This document shows positions 1-5,957 of a DNA stretch of 6,514 nucleotides, piece by piece. Each line of letters starts with the position of its first letter. Position 1 is the stretch's first letter. The notes under the pieces are model-generated. The model worked only from the letters and a program-made list of their open reading frames with translations. It searched no databases and was not told the DNA's origin. Both the position numbers and the translations under genes were made by a program. Source of the stretch: CAYLLN01 sp036496265 (GTDB taxonomy: Bacteria > Planctomycetota > Planctomycetia > Pirellulales > Pirellulaceae); NCBI GenBank assembly GCA_036496265.1, contig DASXLL010000195.1:1-6514 (forward strand), written 5' to 3'.

Positions 1-30
1 GATCAGCGACTCCAAGCGCAGGGGCAACAT
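1..30 (-). CDS. possible 5' end of a gene leaving the window (10 codons)
   Basis: An ATG at 30-28 on the minus strand is preceded by a textbook GGAGG (41-37) with a 6-base spacer, and the frame stays open to the window edge (MLPLRLESLI). It would follow the zinc-ribbon gene in the same direction. Only ten codons are visible, so no function can be assigned. Two competing readings exist. A minus-strand frame with an ATG at 76 is also open to the edge. A plus-strand frame from base 2 ends at a TGA at 62-64 and could be the charged C-terminus of a gene entering from the left (...NLREKAPQN). I prefer the first only because of its ribosome binding site. Confidence 0.25.
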   Translation of the reverse strand, partial: MLPLRLESLI

Positions 31-181
31 AGAGAACCTCCGTGAAAAAGCCCCCCAGAACTGAATCGCCCCCCATCAAACCACTCACTACGCTGCCAGC
101 CTCAACGCGGTTCGGCTAATCCGACTTCGCAGTCCTCCTGAGACCAGCGCCTAACTGACGTGGATCGGCGTGTGTTATCGT
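31..181. other. intergenic stretch, no gene assigned
   Basis: This stretch lies between the candidate start at 30 and the stop of the zinc-ribbon gene at 182. It holds short C runs (50-56 and 69-74), the GGAGG-type site at 41-37 on the minus strand, and the competing short frames described for the left-edge feature. I see no convincing terminator or RNA gene. Confidence 0.4.
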
Positions 182-819
182 TCATTTTGGATAGATTCGT
201 GCTTGGGGATGCTCGCGGAACAATTGGTGATACTCCGGCACCGTGGACAAAATCTGGCGCAGATAGCGTTGTGATCCTCGACGGAGCATCGTTTGCGATT
301 CTGACCTCACGGTTAGCGGCACGGCAATGACTATTTCACGTCCGTATCGCTCAGAATCGGAGGAAGCGCGCACCCCGAATGTTCGCATCAATAAGGCCAG
401 CGGCCAAGAAATAAATGCGACGAGTACCAAAAGAACTACTTCGAGTCGGTTCGATGCTTTTGAATACGTGCTTTCACAATGAACATCAAACCACATGACG
501 TCTTCAGTTGGCATATGGCTCACAGCGCAGCACGGCCCAAAGGGCAAATGTTTTTCGGCAATCAAACGGCAGATCGTGTCGCGAATGTTTGTGTCGTGAG
601 CTGCGAGGCCCTTGGCCGCACGCAATTGGCTTAACCGCGGCACCGCTACATTTCGGCTGCAACGGCAAGTGACAGAACCACCCGCACTTGCTGCCATCAC
701 TGGAATCGTTGCACCGCACTCGCAAAGGACGGAAAACTCTGTGCTTTCCGAATCGGCAGCCGCACGAAAACTGCGACTTGGCGTGTAATGCGACGGGTCT
801 GGTAGGGGTTATGGTTCAT
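182..819 (-). CDS. zinc-ribbon and single-TM hypothetical protein, apparently frameshifted near its N-terminus
   Basis: The frame is open from 811 down to the TGA at 184-182, but between 809 and 700 it has no ATG, GTG, TTG or CTG. The first usable start in frame is GTG 700, giving 172 residues. Translating upstream in the same frame gives a CxCG motif (CECGATIPV) that pairs with the CRC motif just downstream, so the true N-terminus lies further up. An ATG at 819 in another frame reads MNHNPYQT. Restoring one C in the CCC run at 797-795 joins it to the long frame as MNHNPYQTPSHYTPS, giving 212 residues. On that numbering the paired CxC motifs are at 33-35 and 52-54, a hydrophobic helix spans about 126-146, and a basic, helical C-terminus follows. 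The architecture resembles uncharacterised planctomycete zinc-ribbon membrane proteins. No enzymatic function is apparent. The gene may be a pseudogene, or the deletion may be a sequencing error; if neither, translation could begin at GTG 700 without the first CxC. Confidence 0.7.
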
Positions 820-852
820 GCTGGCATTCGCAAATGCCCGAAGATGGCGATG

Positions 853-858
853 ATTTTA
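853..858 (-). promoter_or_regulatory. candidate -10 element for the zinc-ribbon gene
   Basis: On the minus strand TAAAAT (858-853) matches five of six bases of a sigma-70 -10 box. It lies about 34 bases upstream of the ATG at 819 in the 80-base gap after the DUF1501 gene. The best-placed -35 sequence, CTGCCC, is a poor match, so this is a weak call. Confidence 0.25.
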
Positions 859-878
859 ACTAAGCCTCGTTTTTGGGC

Positions 879-891
879 AGGCCAGAGGCCT
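879..891. repeat. short perfect inverted repeat after the DUF1501 stop
   Basis: AGGCC-AGA-GGCCT forms a 5-bp stem with a 3-base loop, beginning 9 bases beyond the DUF1501 stop codon on the minus strand. It could help define the 3' end of the operon transcript. In the direction of transcription the stem is followed by TGCCCAAAAACG, not a T tract, so it is not a convincing intrinsic terminator. Confidence 0.3.
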
Positions 892-899
892 ACTCCACG

Positions 900-2420
900 T
901 TAGGCGATGATTTCGTGGATGGGGCGGCCGAATTCACGTTCGAGGCGTTTGCGGCCGGGGACGGCGAGGCGGTGGGCGTCGAGGCCGAGTTGGTGGAGGA
1001 TGGTGGCGTGGACGTCGGTGACGTAGTGGCGGTTTTCGACGGCGTGGAAGCCGAGCTCGTCGGTAGCGCCGTGAACGATGCCGCCGCGGAGGCCGCCGCC
1101 GGCCATCCAGACGGAGAAGCCGTAGGGGTGGTGGTCGCGGCCTTTGTCGCCTTGTGAGCCGGGGGTGCGGCCGAATTCGGAGGCCCAGACGACGAGTGTT
1201 TCGTCGAGAAGGCCGCGGCGTTTGAGGTCTTTGAGCAGGCCGCCGATCGGCTGATCGACTTCGCCGCAGTTTTTGCTGTGATTGGTTTTGAGGGCACCGT
1301 GAGCGTCCCAGCCGCCGGCGCCGCCGTTACTGCCGTGGTAGATCTGCACGAAGCGGACGCCGCGCTCGACGAGGCGGCGGGCGGCGAGGCAGTCGCGGCC
1401 GAAGGATTTATTCTGGTCGATACCGTAGAGGGCGAGCGTTTCTTTAGTTTCCTGATCGAAGCGGACGGCTTCGGGCAATGCTCGCTGCATTCGGAAGGCG
1501 AGCTCGTAGGACTTGATGCGGGCCCGCATGGCTTCGTCGTGTGGATATTCGAGGGCGGAGAGGCCATTGAGCTGGCCAAGGAGATCGAATTCGGCGGCTT
1601 GCTCTTCGCGATAAACGGAGCCGTCGGGCTGGGCATACGGCAGCGGATTGTTCGGATCGAGCGAGAGGGGGACGCCGTCGTGCTGGGGGCCGAGGTAGTT
1701 GGCGCGGTGGCCTTCCATGCCGCCGCAGCAATCGGCGAGCGGTGTGCCAAGGACGACGAATTGGGGGAGGTTGTCGTTCAGGGAGCCGAGGCCGTAGTGA
1801 ACCCAGGAGCCGATGGTGGGGAAGTAGCCATCAACGCGGTGGCGGCCGGTGTGGAACTGGAGCTGAGCGCCGTGGTTGCTGTCTTCGGTCCACATGGAGC
1901 GGACGACGGCGAGGTCGTCGGCACAATCGCCGACGTGGGGCCACCAGTCACTGATTTCGATGCCGCTTTCGCCGCGTTTTTTGTAGCCGACTTGGAGCGG
2001 CAGGCATTCGGTGCGGACGAAGCCGTTATTGGGGTCGAAGGCGACGACGCGTTCGTTGGCGAGGAACGGTGAGTTCAGCACATCTTTATAGGGCGTCTCG
2101 GCGATAGTCTTGCCGGCGTATTCGTTGAGGGCGGGTTTGGGGTCAAAACTTTCGACGTGGCTCGCGCCACCGATCATGAAGAGCCAGATGACGCTTTTCG
2201 CCTTAGGGGCGAAGTGAGGGAGGCCGGTGGGTGCTTGCCAGGCCTCGGGTGTTGGTTCCTGGGTATAGCCGTCGCGGGCGAGGATGGCGCTGAGGGCGAG
2301 GCCGGTGAAGCCCATGCCGGCGTCTGTCAGAAATGCACGGCGGGAGGTTGGCACGCGGAGGCGCGGAGGCGCGGAGGGGGAGAGAGGGGGAGTGGGGGAA
2401 AGGGAGAGACGGTGGGTCAT
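900..2420 (-). CDS. DUF1501 family protein, Tat-exported (506 aa)
   Basis: This is a complete DUF1501 protein, a family with an alkaline phosphatase/sulfatase-like fold that is strongly expanded in Planctomycetes; its substrate is not established. From ATG 2420 a twin-arginine motif (SRRAFLT, R27-R28) precedes a hydrophobic stretch at about 35-48, implying Tat export as a folded, probably metal-binding protein. Family-typical blocks are GGASHVESFDPKP (84-96), SEFGRTP (414-420) and GRDHH (427-431). The C-terminus (FGRPIHEIIA) is complete. Downstream of the stop of the 905-residue gene there are only 13 bases, and AAGG overlapping that TAA stop lies 11 bases before the ATG, so the pair is probably translationally coupled. 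The start is uncertain: residues 2-22 are encoded by a low-complexity octamer repeat, and GTG 2354 would give the short n-region usual in this family. A much longer upstream extension in this frame is a shadow of the neighbouring gene. Confidence 0.93.
   Translation of the reverse strand: MTHRLSLSPTPPLSPSAPPRLRVPTSRRAFLTDAGMGFTGLALSAILARDGYTQEPTPEAWQAPTGLPHFAPKAKSVIWLFMIGGASHVESFDPKPALNEYAGKTIAETPYKDVLNSPFLANERVVAFDPNNGFVRTECLPLQVGYKKRGESGIEISDWWPHVGDCADDLAVVRSMWTEDSNHGAQLQFHTGRHRVDGYFPTIGSWVHYGLGSLNDNLPQFVVLGTPLADCCGGMEGHRANYLGPQHDGVPLSLDPNNPLPYAQPDGSVYREEQAAEFDLLGQLNGLSALEYPHDEAMRARIKSYELAFRMQRALPEAVRFDQETKETLALYGIDQNKSFGRDCLAARRLVERGVRFVQIYHGSNGGAGGWDAHGALKTNHSKNCGEVDQPIGGLLKDLKRRGLLDETLVVWASEFGRTPGSQGDKGRDHHPYGFSVWMAGGGLRGGIVHGATDELGFHAVENRHYVTDVHATILHQLGLDAHRLAVPGRKRLEREFGRPIHEIIA
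2353..2408. repeat. octamer-period low-complexity block at the 5' end of the DUF1501 gene
   Basis: On the plus strand the octamer GCGCGGAG occurs at 2361-2368 and 2369-2376. A near copy, ACGCGGAG, precedes it at 2353-2360. Four degenerate purine-rich octamers follow to 2408: GGGGAGAG, AGGGGGAG, TGGGGGAA and AGGGAGAG. Read on the minus strand this is a CTCCGCGC-type repeat, a kind I associate with intergenic sequence in planctomycete genomes. Here it lies between the two candidate start codons of the DUF1501 gene. Confidence 0.75.
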
Positions 2421-2433
2421 GGCGGCGAGCGCC

Positions 2434-5151
2434 TTAGCGGATGGTAAGGAAGTCGTTGTGGTTGAGGAGGACGTGGATGAGGTTTTCGCGGGAGCGGAGG
2501 TGGGGGTCGGTGGAGGGGGCGATTTCGGCTTTTTTATCGGCGGAGAAGGGGGTGAGTTTTTCGGGGTCGGAGAGGCGGGTGGATTGGTCGGTGAGGAATT
2601 GCTGACACTTGGCGAGCTCGTCGGTGGATGGCGGGCGGGTGAGGATATGTTCGAAGGCGGAGTGGATGAAGTTATGGCTGTCGGTGGTGGTTTCGGAGGT
2701 TGATTGGGAGAGTTGGCGGGCGAGGAGGCGGGATTGATTGAGGGAGAGGGCGCTGTTGGCGACGGCGAGGGCTTGTTGGGGGATAACGCTCTCGCTGCGG
2801 CGGTAGCATTCGTTGACGTTGGCGGCATCGAAGAGGACGAGGAACTGCATTTGCTTTTCGTAAGCGTGGCGGAAATAGACGCTGCGGCGGTGGGAGGATT
2901 CGCCGAGCTGCTGATCGATGTCGGGACCGCCGAGTGACGTATCGAGACTGCCGCCGACATAGAGGACGCAGTCGCGAACGAGCTCGGCTTCGAGGCGGCG
3001 GGTGTTCATGTGCCAGAGGAAGCGGTTGTCGGGGTCGAGCGATTGAGGATTTGAGATTGCAGATTGCAGATTGGAAGCAATGGAAGGCGGACTGGAGGAT
3101 TGCCGGTAGGTGTTGGAGGTGACCATTAGCTGGTGGAGGTGCTTCATACTCCAGTTGTGCTGGATCAATTCGACAGAGAGCCAGTCGAGGAGGTCGGCGA
3201 GGGGCGGGCGGGGGCTGCGAGCGCCGAAGTCGAACGTGTTTTCGACGAGAGGGGCACCGAAGTGGCGGAGCCAAATGTGATTGACGGCGACACGGGCGGA
3301 GAGCGGGTTATCGGGCCGAGTGATCCAGCGGGCGAGGGCGAGGCGGCGACCAGTGCTGGTTTGAGGATATGGTTTATTGATCGAAGTGTAGTTGGAGTCC
3401 GTTTTTTCGAGAGCTTCTTGAGCTTTATTCAAGTTTGTTTTGGCGGTGGTGAGGTCTTTTTCGGCTTTCGTGAGCGCGGCTTTGGCTGTAACTTTGGAGG
3501 CCGCTTCGGCGGGGTCCTTGGGCTGTTGCACGGCGGCAAGCGACTCCTCAGCTTGAAGCACGGCAGCTTCGGCGCGGCAAAAAGCCGCGTGCCGCTCTGC
3601 GGTGGCAGCCGCAAGTGCCAATTCTTGGTAAGCGGGGTCACGCGGATCGCTGAATTTGGCAAAATCAGCCGTCCACCGCGCTGCCAGGGATACAAGATCT
3701 GCCTGCGCTGCTGCATAGCGGGCTTCGGCTACTGAGATGCTCCGTTTCTTCGCATAATCGCTTGTCAGACCGGCTGCGCTATCCGTCTCGCGGGCCTTCT
3801 TCAGCGCGGATTCTGCTTGCGAAACGGCTTTGCGAGCGGCGGCCATGTCTTCGATTTGGTATTCCTTTCGCAGGTTTGGATACCAAGCGAGTTGCGGGAG
3901 GGGGACGGGTTTTATGCCGAGCTCGCTGGCGAAAACGTCGGGAAGGCCCGGCTCTACGGGGTGTTCTTTGTCGGGCTGCTTTTCGTTGCCGCGGATGTAG
4001 CGATAGGTAGGCACTTCTGGTTTGCCGTCGAAGACGTGGACGAAGCCCTCTTTGAGCAGATCGGGCTGGCCGGGCAGTCGATCGATGGCCACGTCGTGTG
4101 ATTCGAAGATGGCCCGCATTTTGTAATAGTCGATTTGCGGGATGGGATCGTATTTGTGGTCGTGGCAGCGGGCGCAGTTGATCGTCAGGCCAAGAAAGGC
4201 CTTGGCGGTGTGTTCGACGGCGGCGTCGAGCCAGATGTCGCGGTTGGAAGCGTGGCGATTGCGGACGAGAAAGCCGGTGGCCCTGAGCACGTCCTGGTCG
4301 CCGGGCGCGAGCTCGTCGCCGGCGAGCATTTCTACGACCATGCGATCGTAGCCTTTGTCGGCGTTGAGGGATTCGATGATCCAATCGCGCCACCGCCAGA
4401 TGTGCCGCTGGCTTTCGCGGACTTCTTGCTTGAAGCCGGCCCAATCGCTGTAGCGCCAAACATCCATCCAATGTCGGCCCCAGCGTTGGCCATATTCGGG
4501 CCGCTCGAGTAGATCATGGACGACGCGGTCGTAAGCTTGCGGCGAATCGTCGGCGAGAAAGGCGTGTAGCTCGTCGGCCGTCGGCGGCAGGCCGATCAGG
4601 TCGAGATAGACGCGGCGGAGGAGAATGTGTTTCTCGGCGGGCGCGGCGGGGGAAAGGTTTAATTGGTCGTGGTTGGCTGCGATGAAGGCGTCGATGGGAT
4701 TGCGGACCCACGATCCGTGCTTAACGGACGGCAGCATTGGCCGCACGGGCGATTTAAAGGCCCAGTGATCGCGCGGGTCGGGCGGCAGCGGCTCGTCGGG
4801 GGCTTGCGCGCCTTGCTCGATCCAAGACTTTACGATCGAGAGCTGTTTTGCATCCAGCGGTTCGCCTTCACCTTCGGGCGGCATCCGCGAATCGACATCG
4901 GTGGCGGAGACGCGCTCGATGAGAGGACCCTTCGTCGGGTTGCCGGGCACGATCGCCGGGCCGTTGTCGCCTCCGCGGCGGATCATTGTGGCAGTATCCA
5001 GCCGCAAACCTGATTCCTGCTTCAGCGCGCCGTGGCAGGCGAAGCACTTTTGTGCGAGGAGTGGTTTTATATCGCGCAGATAGTCGACCGGCTCAGCCGC
5101 GAGCGGCGGCGTGCAGGCAAGCACGAGCAGGAGGGAGAGGCGCGATTTCAT
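2434..5151 (-). CDS. PSCyt1-DUF1549-DUF1553 secreted cytochrome-like protein (905 aa)
   Basis: This is a planctomycete-type multidomain protein. A Sec signal peptide (about 1-19, likely cleaved after PLAA) is followed by a PSCyt1 cytochrome c-like domain (about 22-118) with the haem motif CFACH (36-40) and a plausible distal Met in MPPEGEGE (M90). DUF1549 covers about 129-360 and contains a second CxxCH, CARCHDHKYDP (326-336), typical of that domain. An Ala/Lys/Glu-rich coiled coil spans about 432-584. DUF1553 runs from about 600 to the end and closes with the family-like LLNHNDFLTIR. The protein is probably periplasmic or cell-surface and may bind covalent haem; its reaction is unknown. Residues 685-704 look like an in-frame repeat-derived insertion. 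The ATG at 5151 gives an intact signal peptide, though no Shine-Dalgarno is visible. It is the first gene of the operon with the DUF1501 gene. Confidence 0.95.
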   Translation of the reverse strand: MKSRLSLLLVLACTPPLAAEPVDYLRDIKPLLAQKCFACHGALKQESGLRLDTATMIRRGGDNGPAIVPGNPTKGPLIERVSATDVDSRMPPEGEGEPLDAKQLSIVKSWIEQGAQAPDEPLPPDPRDHWAFKSPVRPMLPSVKHGSWVRNPIDAFIAANHDQLNLSPAAPAEKHILLRRVYLDLIGLPPTADELHAFLADDSPQAYDRVVHDLLERPEYGQRWGRHWMDVWRYSDWAGFKQEVRESQRHIWRWRDWIIESLNADKGYDRMVVEMLAGDELAPGDQDVLRATGFLVRNRHASNRDIWLDAAVEHTAKAFLGLTINCARCHDHKYDPIPQIDYYKMRAIFESHDVAIDRLPGQPDLLKEGFVHVFDGKPEVPTYRYIRGNEKQPDKEHPVEPGLPDVFASELGIKPVPLPQLAWYPNLRKEYQIEDMAAARKAVSQAESALKKARETDSAAGLTSDYAKKRSISVAEARYAAAQADLVSLAARWTADFAKFSDPRDPAYQELALAAATAERHAAFCRAEAAVLQAEESLAAVQQPKDPAEAASKVTAKAALTKAEKDLTTAKTNLNKAQEALEKTDSNYTSINKPYPQTSTGRRLALARWITRPDNPLSARVAVNHIWLRHFGAPLVENTFDFGARSPRPPLADLLDWLSVELIQHNWSMKHLHQLMVTSNTYRQSSSPPSIASNLQSAISNPQSLDPDNRFLWHMNTRRLEAELVRDCVLYVGGSLDTSLGGPDIDQQLGESSHRRSVYFRHAYEKQMQFLVLFDAANVNECYRRSESVIPQQALAVANSALSLNQSRLLARQLSQSTSETTTDSHNFIHSAFEHILTRPPSTDELAKCQQFLTDQSTRLSDPEKLTPFSADKKAEIAPSTDPHLRSRENLIHVLLNHNDFLTIR
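3041..3075. repeat. five degenerate 7-base tandem repeats inside the DUF1553 coding region
   Basis: On the plus strand the units are GATTGAG, GATTTGA, GATTGCA, GATTGCA and GATTGGA, in consecutive heptamers from 3041 to 3075. On the coding strand this reads as TNNAATC units (for example TGCAATC). The block sits within a roughly 60-base stretch (3040-3099) coding for residues 685-704, between TYRQ and LDPDNR, which are normally close together in DUF1553 proteins. Its AT-rich composition contrasts with the GC-rich flanks. I associate similar AATCTGCAATC sequences with dispersed repeats in Planctomycetes. Confidence 0.8.
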
Positions 5152-5213
5152 GTTGGGAATGAAACGGCTGAAGGGAAGCTTGAGGCGGGACCGTGGGGCC
5201 GGCGGGGAACCGT

Positions 5214-5244
5214 ATCATACCACGAGATTTGGTCGTCGCTCCAA
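5214..5244 (-). promoter_or_regulatory. candidate promoter of the cytochrome/DUF1501 operon
   Basis: On the minus strand a TATGAT -10-like hexamer (5219-5214) is preceded, after 19 bases, by TTGGAG (5244-5239) as a weak -35. Transcription would begin near 5207, leaving about 55 bases of leader before the ATG at 5151. The -10 lies inside a 9-base palindrome, GTATCATAC (5212-5220), which could bind a dimeric regulator. Planctomycete promoters are poorly defined, so this rests on similarity to the sigma-70 consensus alone. Confidence 0.4.
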
Positions 5245-5357
5245 TTTGAACAGGGGTCACTTCGCGATTTAGCGCCCACCGCTGCATCATCGCGTCCGCG
5301 GTATCATTGGGGGACCTATTCCGCATTGCGAGGCCGAGAGGAATCGCGGGCCATTTT

Positions 5358-5364
5358 GGAGAAG
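5358..5364 (+). promoter_or_regulatory. ribosome binding site deciding the start of the 128-residue protein
   Basis: GGAGAAG ends five bases before the ATG at 5370. It is the clearest Shine-Dalgarno next to a complete gene in the window and favours ATG 5370 over the in-frame ATG 5307, which has no such signal. Confidence 0.7.
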
Positions 5365-5369
5365 CAAGA

Positions 5370-5756
5370 ATGATTCGAGTTGAGTTTGACAAGGCTGTGA
5401 CGGAGAAAGCCATTCAAGCGATTGCCCAGGGGGAGCCGGTCGAATTGGGCGAAGCCAATGCAGGATGGACACAAAGCCGGGCGATTCAGGCGGCGGCGGT
5501 TTTCATGGACATCGCGTTTCATTTTGGTCCCGATCGTGTCCAACGAGAGCAAATGGCGGCATTGTCAGAAGCGGATCGCCAAAAAGTAATGGACCAGTTT
5601 TTGGGGGATGTTATTGCGGCTGCAGTGCATTGTCTGGGGCTGACGCAATGTGTTCGCCAGAGGGATTATGACCGGCTGTTCGAGCCGAAACTGTCGTTGG
5701 ACATCGAATCCAAAGGGCAGATGCCGCTGAAGGTAACGACGCACGGCATGAAGTGA
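5370..5756 (+). CDS. hypothetical protein, 128 aa
   Basis: The gene is complete, from ATG 5370 (RBS GGAGAAG) to TGA 5754-5756. I do not recognise the family. The protein has no signal peptide or membrane segment and appears cytoplasmic. It begins MIRVEFDKAV, suggesting a short beta strand, then becomes mainly helical, with a hydrophobic AIQAAAVFMDIAFHFG segment (about 38-53), an acidic helical stretch SEADRQKVMDQFLGDVIAA and two cysteines in AVHCLGLTQC. There is no metal-binding or catalytic signature. It is transcribed divergently from the cytochrome/DUF1501 operon and convergently with the pectate-lyase-like gene. A strong terminator follows 62 bases after its stop, so it is probably monocistronic. 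Starting at ATG 5307 would add 21 arginine- and glycine-containing residues of no evident structure. Confidence 0.8.
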   Translation: MIRVEFDKAVTEKAIQAIAQGEPVELGEANAGWTQSRAIQAAAVFMDIAFHFGPDRVQREQMAALSEADRQKVMDQFLGDVIAAAVHCLGLTQCVRQRDYDRLFEPKLSLDIESKGQMPLKVTTHGMK

Positions 5757-5818
5757 CACTCGCGTCTGGGAAACGTCCTTGGTATTGACGGGCCATAATG
5801 ACGATGCGGTCCGTTAGG

Positions 5819-5856
5819 GCCCCGCAGGTTCGTGAGTTCCAAATGCGGGGCTTTTT
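5819..5856 (+). terminator. intrinsic terminator after the 128-residue protein gene
   Basis: A perfect 8-bp GC-rich stem, GCCCCGCA (5819-5826) with TGCGGGGC (5844-5851), encloses a 17-base loop and is followed directly by TTTTT (5852-5856). On the opposite strand the stem is not followed by a T tract, so it serves the plus-strand gene only. Confidence 0.85.
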
Positions 5857-5905
5857 CATGCGCCAATTGAGGGGCAGGGCTGAGATGCCGGCGTGACAAG
5901 TCGTA

Positions 5906-5957
5906 GAGCCATTTTGCGAAGTAAAAACGGTTAATCTGCAGAATTCGCCAATGGCTC
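5906..5957. repeat. imperfect inverted repeat reaching the stop codon of the pectate-lyase-like gene
   Basis: GAGCCATT (5906-5913) pairs with AATGGCTC (5950-5957). After a small internal bulge, GCGAA (5916-5920) pairs with TTCGC (5944-5948), leaving a 23-base loop. One arm overlaps the minus-strand stop codon at 5958-5956. It could act as a 3'-end stabilising hairpin or part of a terminator for that gene. There is no T tract after the stem in that direction. Confidence 0.45.

Noticed and set aside
504..725. Minus-strand open frame with several cysteines (73 codons)
   Set aside because: It overlaps the zinc-ribbon gene in another frame; the cysteines are scattered and the other frame carries the paired CxC motifs and the membrane helix.
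890..1750. Minus-strand open frame of 286 codons overlapping the DUF1501 gene
   Set aside because: Its product is Ser/Ala/Pro/Thr-rich low complexity in a different frame from the recognisable protein, so it is a shadow.
1278..2072. Long plus-strand open frame of 264 codons
   Set aside because: It lies entirely antisense to the DUF1501 gene. Its Ala/Gly/Val/Glu-rich product has no family features and is explained by the GC-rich codon use of the opposite strand.
2421..2960. Minus-strand extension of the DUF1501 frame upstream of ATG 2420
   Set aside because: It overlaps the DUF1553 coding region in another frame and encodes a Ser/Pro/Thr-rich low-complexity product; the Tat signal sets the true N-terminus near 2420 or 2354.
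3779..4471. Minus-strand Arg-rich open frame of 230 codons
   Set aside because: It is a frame-shifted reading of the DUF1549 region; Arg-rich composition is typical of off-frame GC-rich sequence.
5140..5151. Lipobox-like VLAC in the signal peptide of the 905-residue protein
   Set aside because: Leucine at position -2 is not typical of a lipobox, and a good signal peptidase I site (LAA before Glu-Pro) follows; lipoprotein status is possible but not supported.
5307..5369. Upstream ATG extension of the 128-residue protein
   Set aside because: It has no ribosome binding site, while GGAGAAG sits at ideal spacing before ATG 5370.
5936..5946. Adjacent PstI and EcoRI sites resembling a cloning polylinker
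   Set aside because: The run is only 11 bases, no other polylinker sites surround it, and it lies within the loop and arm of a native-looking inverted repeat.
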